Below, in pieces: positions 13,001-20,315 of a stretch of DNA of 27,457 nt. Position numbers and translations under genes: made by a program. Each line of letters opens with the position of its first letter. Positions within the stretch are counted from its first letter, which is position 1. The DNA comes from a virus. The stretch spans positions 1 through 27,457 of the IMG/VR virus record IMGVR_UViG_3300023180_007455. The stretch is one strand, 5' to 3'. The notes beneath the pieces were generated by a model. It had not been told where the DNA came from and made no database searches. It worked only from the letters and a program-made list of their open reading frames with translations.

Positions 13001-13819
13001 TCAGAAGTCTATCCCAAGTTTCTTGGCTTGCTCTGGCGTTAGCTCTACAGCTTTCTTCTTTTTGCTGTCGGCAGCGGGAGGAGCGGTAGTCTCCACCACT
13101 TCGACTTTGGCGTTCAGCGGATTGGCATCCGCAGGAAGCGCTGCAAGGCTCGGCGCAGGGAGGGCATTGTTTGCCTCGAAGGCCGCCTTGATCTGAGCGT
13201 GGTCCTCTCCAAGGGGTAGTTCCACAAGGTTGGATCCTGGGATGCTCGAGCGAAGAGCGTTGGCCACCGACGACGCTCCGCTGGACTGAAGCCACTCATT
13301 GATGTCCGCAATGAGTTTCTTCTCTTCGTCTGATTCAGCTGGTCGATCGCTGAACTCAACCGCGTTGTAATTGATCTTTGCGCCGTCCGCGCCAGTGACC
13401 GGATCCCGCTCATTGAAGGACTTGGTAACGAACTTAGTGGTAGTGATGACAGAAGCACAGTTGATTCTGTTGTTGTACAGCGTCTGGAAGTAGCTGATGA
13501 ACCCCTTCTGAGAGGTCTTACCACTGATTATCGTCGAAGTGACGCAGCGAGGCGGGAGGAGCCTGTGGTTGGGTGAGACGCCGATGTAAGCAATACGGAT
13601 GAATTCCTCTCCATGACGCATACCGAGGTTTCCGTAGAAAGGAGTGAAACCAAGGAGAACAAAGTTAAGAGGAATGCCGTTGCCATTAGCGTCGACGATT
13701 GCGGATTCAGAGTCGACATCAGACTTCCAGCGGCGTTGCTGAAGGTCGATGCGCAGAGTGTGGGGAGGGCAGTTGCAGAGGATTTCGTCCTCTTCAAATT
13801 GGCCAGCGATAAAAACCAT
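13001..13819 (-). CDS. Hypothetical protein next to SSB, 272 aa
   Basis: I do not recognise the family. The N-terminal ~170 residues look like a compact mixed fold (MVFIAGQFEEDEILCNCPPH, PLNFVLLGFTPFYGNLGMRH, RIAYIGVSPNHRLLPPRCVT, FISYFQTLYNNRINCASVIT). After about residue 200 comes a disordered Ala/Pro-rich part, then a Lys run (DSKKKKAVELTPEQ) and the end KKLGIDF. The short C-terminal IDF after a disordered tail resembles SSB-type interaction tips. It lies 20 bases downstream of the SSB-like gene and is probably co-transcribed with it, so a role with single-stranded DNA or replication is plausible but inferred. A strong terminator follows. Confidence 0.65.
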   Translation of the reverse strand: MVFIAGQFEEDEILCNCPPHTLRIDLQQRRWKSDVDSESAIVDANGNGIPLNFVLLGFTPFYGNLGMRHGEEFIRIAYIGVSPNHRLLPPRCVTSTIISGKTSQKGFISYFQTLYNNRINCASVITTTKFVTKSFNERDPVTGADGAKINYNAVEFSDRPAESDEEKKLIADINEWLQSSGASSVANALRSSIPGSNLVELPLGEDHAQIKAAFEANNALPAPSLAALPADANPLNAKVEVVETTAPPAADSKKKKAVELTPEQAKKLGIDF

Positions 13820-13839
13820 GATGAGTCAGGAAGCAGGAA

Positions 13840-14484
13840 TCAAAGAGAGAAGTCGATTGAACCGATAGCGGCAGCGGAAACCTTTCCCTTGTCGGGATCG
13901 GCAGCCTTCTTAGGAGTCGAGCGTTGGGTTTTGGGAAGGTAGAGAACCTTATCCAAGGTGTAGTTTAAATAGGACTTTTCGTCCTTTTCTGAGGTCGAGA
14001 CTCGACCAACGGCGACGGTCGGCGTACCAGGAGACAGCTCGGAAAGCTGCTTCGAAAGGTCACCCCAAGCGGTCAGTTTGAACCACTGGGTTTCTTGACC
14101 TTCGTCTTGCCAAGCCAGAGAACGATTGGTGACCGTGGTATCGGTCAGCTCAACCTGGTCTGACTTGGGACCGAGACCACCTGCAGCAACAAAGAAGTTG
14201 ACCGCCAGGAGATCCTGGAAGTTTTCTTCGGTGACGATCAGCATTGCTTGCATTTGCAGCACGCCGTCGGGAGTTGCCCGCGTGGGACCGATTGCCAAAA
14301 AGGTCTGATCTTTTTTGAGGTCGGCCATGAGCTTGCCGACGTAATGATCTTTCTTTTGGAGGACTTGGACTTTGGATGCGACGCGCTTGTCGTTAGAGGG
14401 AAGCGCCTCAGCGAGGACGTTGATTGCGTCGTCAGTGGTTTGAGACTCAGCAGTGACTCTGAGACCTAGAACAAAAACGTTCAT
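13840..14484 (-). CDS. SSB-like OB-fold protein
   Basis: This is a protein of 214 residues. Residues ~94-186 resemble a bacterial-type single-stranded DNA-binding OB fold: AVNFFVAAGGLGPKSDQVEL, TVTNRSLAWQDEGQETQWFK (strand with conserved Trp-Phe), LTAWGDLSKQLSELSPGTPT, VAVGRVSTSE and SYLNYTLDKVLYLPK. This follows the usual SSB order of 'W-F-x-(L/V)-x-(A/C)-(W/F)-G-x-L-A ... G-x-V-x-V-x-G-R'. The N-terminal ~90 residues are an extra domain with a thrice-repeated pattern of short strands. The C-terminus ends SIDFSL, like a weak acidic tip. It would protect ssDNA at the fork served by PolA and the primase-helicase. The ATG at 14484 lies 38 bases within the upstream gene. Confidence 0.72.
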   Translation of the reverse strand: MNVFVLGLRVTAESQTTDDAINVLAEALPSNDKRVASKVQVLQKKDHYVGKLMADLKKDQTFLAIGPTRATPDGVLQMQAMLIVTEENFQDLLAVNFFVAAGGLGPKSDQVELTDTTVTNRSLAWQDEGQETQWFKLTAWGDLSKQLSELSPGTPTVAVGRVSTSEKDEKSYLNYTLDKVLYLPKTQRSTPKKAADPDKGKVSAAAIGSIDFSL

Positions 14485-15031
14485 CTTTGAGCTTTCGGTA
14501 GATCGTTGAACGGTGAACTTTAAGCGCCTTGGCGATCTGGGTAACCGAGATCCCTTGGCCCAGAAAGGCTAAGAGCAACTGATCGTCTCCAGCACTGAGC
14601 TTCTGGTTCTTTTTAGATTTGGATGAGTAGTCAGTGTGATAAGGATTAATACATGCTTTGCATGAACACGAGGGCCTGGCAATCGCGTCGTCTTTGGGTA
14701 TGTCTAAGTACTTCAGAATGACATTACGAACATATAGTCGTTTGCGGAACACATACACGCAAGGAACGTTGTTACAGAACGAACCATTCCATAAAAAGCA
14801 GTCCGGATGCGTGAAGTCGTTGGCTGCCAGCTTTTTAAAAAGTATTGATAGCGGAGTGTCCCTGCACTCCCAATAGTTGAGCTCGAATTGATCCCCCTCG
14901 AGGGCTCGGCAGATATCTTCAGCTTGTGCTTGCGCGTGGCTCGTGTCGTTCGCTGAGATCGGAAGCGACAGCTTTTGCTTCCCCTTCCGGAGAACCAGCT
15001 GGTAATGGTTAGACGAGGGGTTTGAACTCAA
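14447..15031 (-). CDS. DNA-binding protein with HNH-like zinc motif and helix-turn-helix
   Basis: This is a protein of 194 residues with a TTG start that overlaps the upstream stop (TTGA). The middle (DCFLWNGSFCNNVPCVYVFR, then RPSCSCKACINPYHT at 119-133) resembles the zinc-binding half of HNH homing nucleases, where 'C-x-(N/K)-x-x-C-x-NP-x-H' is typical: C122/C124, C127, H132. The usual His before the first Cys is missing. Residues ~149-183 form a clear helix-turn-helix (QLLLAFLGQGISVTQIAKAL, then HRSTIYRKLKDE) of the resolvase/Fis-like type. It could be a homing-type nuclease or a regulator that kept the DNA-binding parts. Confidence 0.65.
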   Translation of the reverse strand: MSSNPSSNHYQLVLRKGKQKLSLPISANDTSHAQAQAEDICRALEGDQFELNYWECRDTPLSILFKKLAANDFTHPDCFLWNGSFCNNVPCVYVFRKRLYVRNVILKYLDIPKDDAIARPSCSCKACINPYHTDYSSKSKKNQKLSAGDDQLLLAFLGQGISVTQIAKALKVHRSTIYRKLKDERFCSRSQSHC

Positions 15032-15426
15032 TCTTGTGACCCTTCGCCTTTTGCAAGTTCGCGTGCGATTTGTGAGGTTAAGCCTCCCAAGAAGTTTCCA
15101 GCGACGTCTCCGCCAGCAAACGCAAAAGGATTTTTGAACCGAGACCGAAGTAGCCGACCGCCAACTTCTGCCGCAGTAATGTCTGTGGCCGCCTCTGCGG
15201 GATCTCTGCCTTGCCTCACTTGATTGGCGAAATCAGTTACAGGAAACCCATATTCCAGACTCATCCTGACAGCTCTTTGAGCAGGAGGAGGCAAGCGGCT
15301 ATAAGCCTCACCTGCCATCCTGGGCACCCTGGTTAACTGCTGAAGGCCTTTTCCCGCGAGGCCTAGACCGCCCCCGACTAGGTTCGCAAAACCAATAAAA
15401 GGCCCTAAGCCGCCGTCGTCACCCAC
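15028..15426 (-). CDS. Hypothetical glycine-rich protein, 132 aa
   Basis: The start is GTG at 15426. The N-terminal ~35 residues are Gly/Leu-rich (GPFIGFANLVGGGLGLAGKG). A basic helical part follows (VPRMAGEAYSRLPPPAQRAV), and the second half has FANQVRQGRDPAEAATDITA and FAFAGGDVAGNFLGGL. It is mildly hydrophobic with small-residue patterns that may associate with membrane or pack in a virion, but no certain TM helix. It is unrecognised. Its stop overlaps the start of the next gene by four bases, so translation is coupled. Confidence 0.55.
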   Translation of the reverse strand: MGDDGGLGPFIGFANLVGGGLGLAGKGLQQLTRVPRMAGEAYSRLPPPAQRAVRMSLEYGFPVTDFANQVRQGRDPAEAATDITAAEVGGRLLRSRFKNPFAFAGGDVAGNFLGGLTSQIARELAKGEGSQD

Positions 15427-15453
15427 AGTTCATACCTGTACCGCTTACTAAAT

Positions 15454-16041
15454 CTACTTCTTATTTCGCATCCAGTAGCGACGCAGCTCGTGGCCAGGAC
15501 CCACTACCCCGTTGAGAGTTTTGACCATATTCATCGCTTCTTCAAAGCTTGGATAAAGCTCGGCGAATTCTTTTTGGTCGCAGTACTCCGCCACCGATTT
15601 ACCGGTCAGACTTTTATGTAGGTAGTTCCCGGTCTTACGGTCTTTAATGACCCAGACCTCACGGAACGTCAGCCCAGTTTGAGCAGCGATAGAGGACATT
15701 TCCTCCTCACCGTACAGTTCGGTAGCACATCCATCAATTTTAAGTTTCGACTTAGTTATCTTTGGTTTTTTAAAGGTTTTGGGTTTAGGCTCTTCTACCT
15801 TCTTAATGGTCGGCGCCTTCGTAATTGTCGCCTCGATGTTGTTGGCTTTCTTTAGTGCTCTTGCTTTGTTCGCAGCTTGTAAGGCAGTATCAAAAGAGCA
15901 CTCAGTCATATAAAGCTTATTACCTGCGTTGATAACGCCGTACCAAACCAGCCCTTTCTTGACCGTAAAGATCTCCTTACCCTCTTGAATCTCCAGCTCG
16001 AAGAGATCAGAAACGGATTTCGTGGTCATTTTGCTGCCCAT
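15454..16041 (-). CDS. Hypothetical protein, 195 aa
   Basis: The product has an N-terminal part with LFELEIQEGKEIFTVKKGLV, a Lys/Pro-rich linker at ~75-105 (KKVEEPKPKTFKKPKITKSK) and a C-terminal part (GLTFREVWVIKDRKTGNYLH, ELYPSFEEAMNMVKTLNGVV). It looks like two small domains with a flexible basic linker; no family is recognised. Two starts are possible: ATG 16041, with AGTAGG six bases upstream and a 13-base match to the start at 11774; or ATG 16029, which overlaps the polA stop as ATGA. It follows polA closely, so co-expression with replication genes is likely. Confidence 0.6.
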   Translation of the reverse strand: MGSKMTTKSVSDLFELEIQEGKEIFTVKKGLVWYGVINAGNKLYMTECSFDTALQAANKARALKKANNIEATITKAPTIKKVEEPKPKTFKKPKITKSKLKIDGCATELYGEEEMSSIAAQTGLTFREVWVIKDRKTGNYLHKSLTGKSVAEYCDQKEFAELYPSFEEAMNMVKTLNGVVGPGHELRRYWMRNKK

Positions 16042-17918
16042 GAGCTACCTACTGATGCGTCTGCACTGGCTGGCACCGACTTTAATACGTGTTCTGCGGC
16101 AGTGATCATGGTGGTTTCCAGTACTTCTTTGTAGTGCTCGGCCTGGTCCTCACGGACTTCAAGCACCAATTCGTCATGCACTGCAGCTACGAGGTGCACG
16201 TCATCGCAGAGATGGTCGTTGAGTTCCGCGATTGCGATCTTCAAGATGTCAGCGCCTGAGCCCTGAATCAAAGTGTTTGCGCTGACCATCATTGACGCAT
16301 CGTTGTAGCTAAGTAGACGGCGTCTACCAAGGGCTGTTCGGGTGTACGCCCAACCGTCATCGACCAAGGCTGCGCGTTCCCTGTGCCACGAACGAAGTCT
16401 CGGGTACGCCCTGTGGAAAGCCATGTGCGCAACCTTGGCATCACTGAGGCTGATGATTTTGCCGGATTGCGCAGCGTAGGTTTTGTACTTTCGGAAACCC
16501 ATTCCGTACAGCAGAGCGAAGTTCAAAGTCTTGCCGTCTTGGCGCTGATCTTTTGTGACCTCCTCGATTCCGACGTTGTAGATCAAGCTCGCTGTAAGAG
16601 TATGGAGGTCGATCCCCTCGCTAAAGGCCTGCTTCATTTGAGGGATGTTGATCAGCTCAGCCCCAAGACGCAGTTCGATCTGAGCCCAGTCGCAGATAAC
16701 TAGCTTGAAACCCGGTGCTGGGATAAAGCACTCACGGAAGTCTTTGGTTCTCGGGACCTGCTGGATGTTGACTCCGAACTGTGTCTTTGGTTTTTTCTTC
16801 GATCCTTTCGGCGCTCCGCTGCTGGTGAACCGCCCGGAGTTTGCGCCCACTTGGTTGTACCCAGAGTGGATCCTTCCAGTAACAGGATTGATATTTAAGA
16901 GAAGTTTTTCTACGTGTTCGACACGGGTTTCAAGCTTGACCCTTTCCCTGTACAAGTTCAGGGTCGGATCATCACTATCGAACTCGGCCAATGCAATTTG
17001 GTTCAGCGTGGTCTTGTTTGTCTTTTGATCGACGGGAAGCTCGATGCCGCAAAGACTGAAGGCCTTCGCTACCTGCATCGTTGAGCCAGGATTAAATTCT
17101 TTCTTGGCGTTTTTACCTACGGCAATTTCGCCCTGATCGTTTCGAGGAAGCTTTGCTTGATCGGGTAAGCGAGCATCTAAGGAGTTGATAAACTCAGCTG
17201 TTTTTACTTCGAGCTTTTTCTGAATCTCGAGTTCAAGCTCCAGGAGTTTTGCTTTGTCGACGCCAAAACCACGGGAGCACATCCGTGCTACTGGTCGGAT
17301 GCATTTGGATTCGATGCTGTAAATGGGTAAAAGATTCTCCTCGCGCATCTCAGAGAGTTGCTCTGCTGCCAGACGTGGCAGGATGTCTACATCTCGAGCG
17401 GCATATTCGATCTGTTCGGGGTCAAGTTCTTCTTTGCTCCAGTCTGAAACCTGCTGCTGTTTATCTATTTCGATCTCAAAGCGTCGCTCCAGACAGGCTT
17501 TAAGGCTGCAGCTGACGTCCTCGAAGTATTGCTTTTGCGCCTGCGGTGAGATCTTGGCTTCTTTGAATCCAGCACGCAGGATTCGTTCAGCTATGTAAGT
17601 GCAGAAGATTTTGTTTTTGAAGTCGATGCCAAGGTAAAGAAGGAACTGGAGATCAAAGTTGAGGTTGTGCCCAATGAGCATCTCCCGTGACTCAATGAAC
17701 TCCTTAAGTTCTGAGGTGCAAGGAGATTTAAAGAGATCGATCACGTAGACCGTTCTGTCCTGCTCGGCCGGATCAGCGTTACAGATTTGAATCAGACGCG
17801 GTTTAGCGATACCGGCTTGCAGACCAGTCGTCTCGAAGTCAAGGCAGATTTTTGCTGAATCAAATTCAGCAAGAAACGAACCCAGTTGTTGAGGGGTCTC
17901 GATCAGTTTTATTTTCAC
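16026..17918 (-). CDS. polA: DNA polymerase I family (family A) with 3'-5' exonuclease
   Basis: This is a protein of 630 residues from GTG 17918, which overlaps the stop of the zinc-ribbon gene (GTGA). A 3'-5' DEDDy exonuclease comes first: ICLDFETTGL (D27, E29), LIGHNLNFDLQFL (D89) and YAARDVDIL (Y172, D176). The polymerase part follows: SGRFTSSGAP, motif A LVICDWAQIELRL (D410), motif B RQDGKTLNFALLYG (K463, F467, Y471) and motif C AAVHDELVLEV (H581-D582-E583). There is no 5'-3' exonuclease domain, as is usual for phage replicative enzymes. The position equal to E. coli F762 is Phe (F467). It would replicate the phage genome with the primase-helicase and SSB-like protein downstream. Confidence 0.97.
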   Translation of the reverse strand: MKIKLIETPQQLGSFLAEFDSAKICLDFETTGLQAGIAKPRLIQICNADPAEQDRTVYVIDLFKSPCTSELKEFIESREMLIGHNLNFDLQFLLYLGIDFKNKIFCTYIAERILRAGFKEAKISPQAQKQYFEDVSCSLKACLERRFEIEIDKQQQVSDWSKEELDPEQIEYAARDVDILPRLAAEQLSEMREENLLPIYSIESKCIRPVARMCSRGFGVDKAKLLELELEIQKKLEVKTAEFINSLDARLPDQAKLPRNDQGEIAVGKNAKKEFNPGSTMQVAKAFSLCGIELPVDQKTNKTTLNQIALAEFDSDDPTLNLYRERVKLETRVEHVEKLLLNINPVTGRIHSGYNQVGANSGRFTSSGAPKGSKKKPKTQFGVNIQQVPRTKDFRECFIPAPGFKLVICDWAQIELRLGAELINIPQMKQAFSEGIDLHTLTASLIYNVGIEEVTKDQRQDGKTLNFALLYGMGFRKYKTYAAQSGKIISLSDAKVAHMAFHRAYPRLRSWHRERAALVDDGWAYTRTALGRRRLLSYNDASMMVSANTLIQGSGADILKIAIAELNDHLCDDVHLVAAVHDELVLEVREDQAEHYKEVLETTMITAAEHVLKSVPASADASVGSSWAAK

Positions 17919-18316
17919 GCTTCGTCCTCGCGGGTGAAGTAGTTGCACTCGCTTGCAAACAACTCGTCTACTGCGTCAGGCAAGCCGAGCCGACAACCTC
18001 CTTCAACGTAGTGAACACAATCACTGCAGTGACGTTCGCCGTCTGGCTGGTTCGTACAAGCCTGTACCTCAGCTTCCCAGCGTGGCTGACCGATGGCGCT
18101 CAGGATCTTATTGAGCATCCTCTCTGAGTCGAGGAGCTGGTTGTATCGCTTCTCAGGGAGTGTGAAGTTGGTTGAGCGCTCTCCACAGAACGTGCACTCG
18201 AGCCGTCTTCTTTGTCCACCTGGCTGCAGTCGGAGCTTTCTGCTCTCAATTACGCCGATCGTTGTCTTCCCACAGTGGCCGCAAACGAAGGCTGGGTCCT
18301 TGGCATTTAATGACAT
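17915..18316 (-). CDS. Zinc-ribbon protein with a second cysteine cluster, 133 aa
   Basis: Residues 12-44 form a clear zinc ribbon: CGHC (C12, C15), then CTFC (C41, C44), as in transcription-factor or NrdR-like N-termini. A basic helical centre follows (LPEKRYNQLLDSERMLNKIL). The C-terminal ~50 residues hold a second Cys set: C87, C97, C100, C108 and C124 (HCSDCVHYVEGGC; ASECNYF), which could bind another zinc or an iron-sulfur cluster. A DNA- or RNA-polymerase-related regulatory role is plausible but not shown. Its start overlaps the dCTP deaminase gene by ten bases and its stop overlaps the polA start by four, so all three are coupled. Confidence 0.7.
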   Translation of the reverse strand: MSLNAKDPAFVCGHCGKTTIGVIESRKLRLQPGGQRRRLECTFCGERSTNFTLPEKRYNQLLDSERMLNKILSAIGQPRWEAEVQACTNQPDGERHCSDCVHYVEGGCRLGLPDAVDELFASECNYFTREDEA

Positions 18317-18858
18317 TTGGGATAATTAGATGTCCAGGTCTCCCATGACGGGGCGACCTGCTCTATCCCATTGTAGTGTCCAGTCTTCTCGTAACCCACT
18401 AATGGGGATTCCTCCATACGATGAAACACTAGCTGCCCGATCTTCATTCCTTTCCAGAGTCTCACTGGATGCAGCTTGCGAGCATTGACCAGCTCGAGCG
18501 TGAGCTTCGATCCGTTGAAGCCAGGGTCTACGTAGCCGGCCATCAAGTGTTCAATTCCTTCTCGAGCCCTGGAACTCTTAAGAGCAAATTGCGCTGCAAG
18601 TTTTAGGTGCGAAGGCATATTGAGTGTTTCCATCGTCTCGCCCAGCACGAACTGGCCCGGATCCAGCAGGAATGGGTCGTGCTCTGAGCTTTGTTCGATT
18701 GATACCGTAAACAGCTTGTCACTGTGCTTGACCTCAACCATGAGGTTGGATCCGAGCCTTACATCCAACGAAGCTGGGTTAACGAGCGACTCATCGAAAG
18801 GGTCGACCAGCAGACCTTCCTGCCCAAGGTTCCGGATCTGCCAGTCAGCAAGAATCAT
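18307..18858 (-). CDS. dcd: dCTP deaminase / dUTPase-family protein
   Basis: This is a protein of 183 residues from ATG 18858. Family motifs: NPASLDVRLGSNLMV (28-42), FLLDPGQFVLGET (63-75), KSSRAREGIEHL (94-105), and AGYVDPGFNGSKLTLELVN (107-125) with E122 at the expected catalytic Glu of dCTP deaminases. The end has KTGHYNGIEQVAPS, like the flexible C-terminal lid. It turns dCTP to dUTP, or directly to dUMP in bifunctional types, supplying dUMP to ThyX. The Glu favours deaminase or bifunctional activity over plain dUTPase. The ATG follows closely after a terminator T-run (18864), so expression may need read-through or a separate promoter. Confidence 0.9.
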   Translation of the reverse strand: MILADWQIRNLGQEGLLVDPFDESLVNPASLDVRLGSNLMVEVKHSDKLFTVSIEQSSEHDPFLLDPGQFVLGETMETLNMPSHLKLAAQFALKSSRAREGIEHLMAGYVDPGFNGSKLTLELVNARKLHPVRLWKGMKIGQLVFHRMEESPLVGYEKTGHYNGIEQVAPSWETWTSNYPKCH

Positions 18859-18863
18859 CGCAA

Positions 18864-18891
18864 TAAAAAACCCCGCCAATAGTAGCGGGGT
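18864..18891 (-). terminator. Strong intrinsic terminator before dcd
   Basis: Read on the minus strand: ACCCCGC (18891-18885), an 8-base loop, GCGGGGT (18876-18870), then a T-run to 18865. The stem is a perfect 7 bp. It ends the winged-helix gene transcript. The dcd ATG (18858) begins six bases after the T-run, the same layout as at 12957-12987. Confidence 0.88.
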
Positions 18892-18921
18892 CAGTGGGCT
18901 TCAAACTCAGACTAGCGACGT

Positions 18922-19758
18922 TTACGCAGCCTTTTGTTGCTTTCTGGAGTGCCAGAAGTTACGTACGAACTTCTCGACGTCACCCCACTCATCCTTAAGC
19001 TGCTTGCCTGCTGCAGTCAACTTGAACACGTAGTATTTACGCGTCGTGGAAAGCGAGCGTTGATCCGCCTCGGGTTTCCGTGCTCCCTTGGACCACCGAA
19101 CCTCAGTGGTCACGAGGCCATACTCCTGCATCATCTTGAGCCCCGTGGTGACACTCAAGTAAGTAGGAGACACCCAGTACGTTTCGTTCCGACTCACACC
19201 TGACTCGCGTTCCATTGGAACTAGAGCCCGGCTATCGAGAGGATCGTTCTTGAAACCCTTGAAGAGCAGAGAGGACTCAGGGAACTTCTCGTCTTTCCAG
19301 AACTCGTTCGCCCAGTGACTCCCGACCTCACGGAGAGCCAACATCGTTTCCGTGTTGGCTTGAGCCAGGATCATCGCCGCTCCGACCGTTCGGTAGGACG
19401 GATGCTCGACACATTCTTGAATGAAGTCAGCTTTCTTGATCAGACGCAGCAGCGTAGGCTTTTTGGTGGAAGGGATCTTCCTGATCGCTTTTGCAGGCCT
19501 GGCTTTTACGACTGCTGCTTTGGTCGCTGTCGATCCGGTTTTTTCCGAAGCAACCTTCCAAGCCAGCGAGGCCAAAGCTGCATCCTGCTTTTCGACGCTG
19601 AGAGCGAAGAGCTCCTGGGCGTTCATCACCTGAGCGTCGAGGTGGTGCTCAAGGTTGATGGTGATCGGCGTGGTTTTGTTGGAAGTGCTGAGTAGTTGCT
19701 TTGCTTCGGCGTCGGTCAGGTCAACGCCATTCAATTTAAAGAGTAAGTCCATACTCAT
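18922..19758 (-). CDS. Hypothetical protein with C-terminal winged-helix-like region, 278 aa
   Basis: The N-terminal ~75 residues are helical and acidic to neutral (LFKLNGVDLTDAEAKQLLST, HLDAQVMNAQELFALSVEKQ). A basic Ala/Lys-rich linker follows (AAVVKARPAKAIRKIPSTKK). The middle has ADFIQECVEHPSYRTVGAAM. The C-terminal part (VSPTYLSVTTGLKMMQEYGL, VTTEVRWSKG, then STTRKYYVFKLTAAGKQLKD) reads like a winged helix: a helix, a recognition-type helix followed by YGLV, a beta wing, and an end helix. That suggests DNA binding and perhaps regulation. Family unknown. The ATG at 19758 has no Shine-Dalgarno sequence. A strong terminator ends the gene. Confidence 0.62.
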   Translation of the reverse strand: MSMDLLFKLNGVDLTDAEAKQLLSTSNKTTPITINLEHHLDAQVMNAQELFALSVEKQDAALASLAWKVASEKTGSTATKAAVVKARPAKAIRKIPSTKKPTLLRLIKKADFIQECVEHPSYRTVGAAMILAQANTETMLALREVGSHWANEFWKDEKFPESSLLFKGFKNDPLDSRALVPMERESGVSRNETYWVSPTYLSVTTGLKMMQEYGLVTTEVRWSKGARKPEADQRSLSTTRKYYVFKLTAAGKQLKDEWGDVEKFVRNFWHSRKQQKAA

Positions 19759-19800
19759 GTTTGTTGACGAGAAAAAGATTAGCGCATTTTTCGAGCAAGC

Positions 19801-20247
19801 TTAGTGCTTCACAATCTCTTCTGATTTGGAACCAGACTCTAGCTGCTCATAAATGTCCACAACTTTCCCTACCCAGAATGAAATGTCTGTAGCAATTTTG
19901 CCTGCTACATACTCAAGCTCTAGCACATCGAACACTACGTTACGCTCAACTTCTTCTTGCTCGCAACCGTAACCCTCAACGAAGTAACCGGTTGAGTTAA
20001 AGGAGACTATGTAGTACGTTCCGTCTTCATCAGTTTTGTGAAGCGCAAATCGCTGCGTGTTTCTATCGAACTCAAGTAGTGCACCTCGATAGTTCAGCTC
20101 GCTTTCGTCGCAAGAGATCGGCGAGCTCTTATTTATAGGCAGGCTCATCCACACGCAGCTCTGCACCCACTCGAACAAGTAATCGAAACTCGACGTCCAC
20201 TCAAACCTTTCATTGATCCGACGGATGGGGTCGATTGCAGACTGCAT
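19801..20247 (-). CDS. Hypothetical protein, 148 aa
   Basis: I chose the ATG at 20247; a TTG at 20340 with a GAGAG seven bases upstream would give 179 residues and overlap the VWA gene by 25 bases. The product is acidic with aromatic strands (NYRGALLEFDRNTQRFALHK, DGTYYIVSFNSTGYFVEGYG) and a C-terminal helix (ELEYVAGKIATDISFWVGKV, VDIYEQLESG). No known domain is seen. It follows the AAA+/VWA operon and may be its last member. Confidence 0.5.
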   Translation of the reverse strand: MQSAIDPIRRINERFEWTSSFDYLFEWVQSCVWMSLPINKSSPISCDESELNYRGALLEFDRNTQRFALHKTDEDGTYYIVSFNSTGYFVEGYGCEQEEVERNVVFDVLELEYVAGKIATDISFWVGKVVDIYEQLESGSKSEEIVKH

Positions 20248-20315
20248 GAGTGTTTTACAGACGAGTTTTTTATAGCTCGTTAATGACCTGCTGTCCCGTG
20301 CTGGTGAGCACAGTT

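Noticed and set aside
12957-13295. Extension of the minus-strand gene 12516-12956 up to 13295
   Set aside because: It would cross a strong terminator and lie in a second frame of the 13001-13819 gene, with Cys/Arg/Ser-rich shadow composition.
16383-17028. Plus-strand frames of about 100 aa inside polA
   Set aside because: They lie fully antisense to a gene with all catalytic motifs, and have no start signals of their own.
17919-17948. Upstream start of polA at 17948
   Set aside because: It adds ten residues without family similarity; the GTG at 17918 overlaps the previous stop as GTGA, the arrangement seen at several other junctions.
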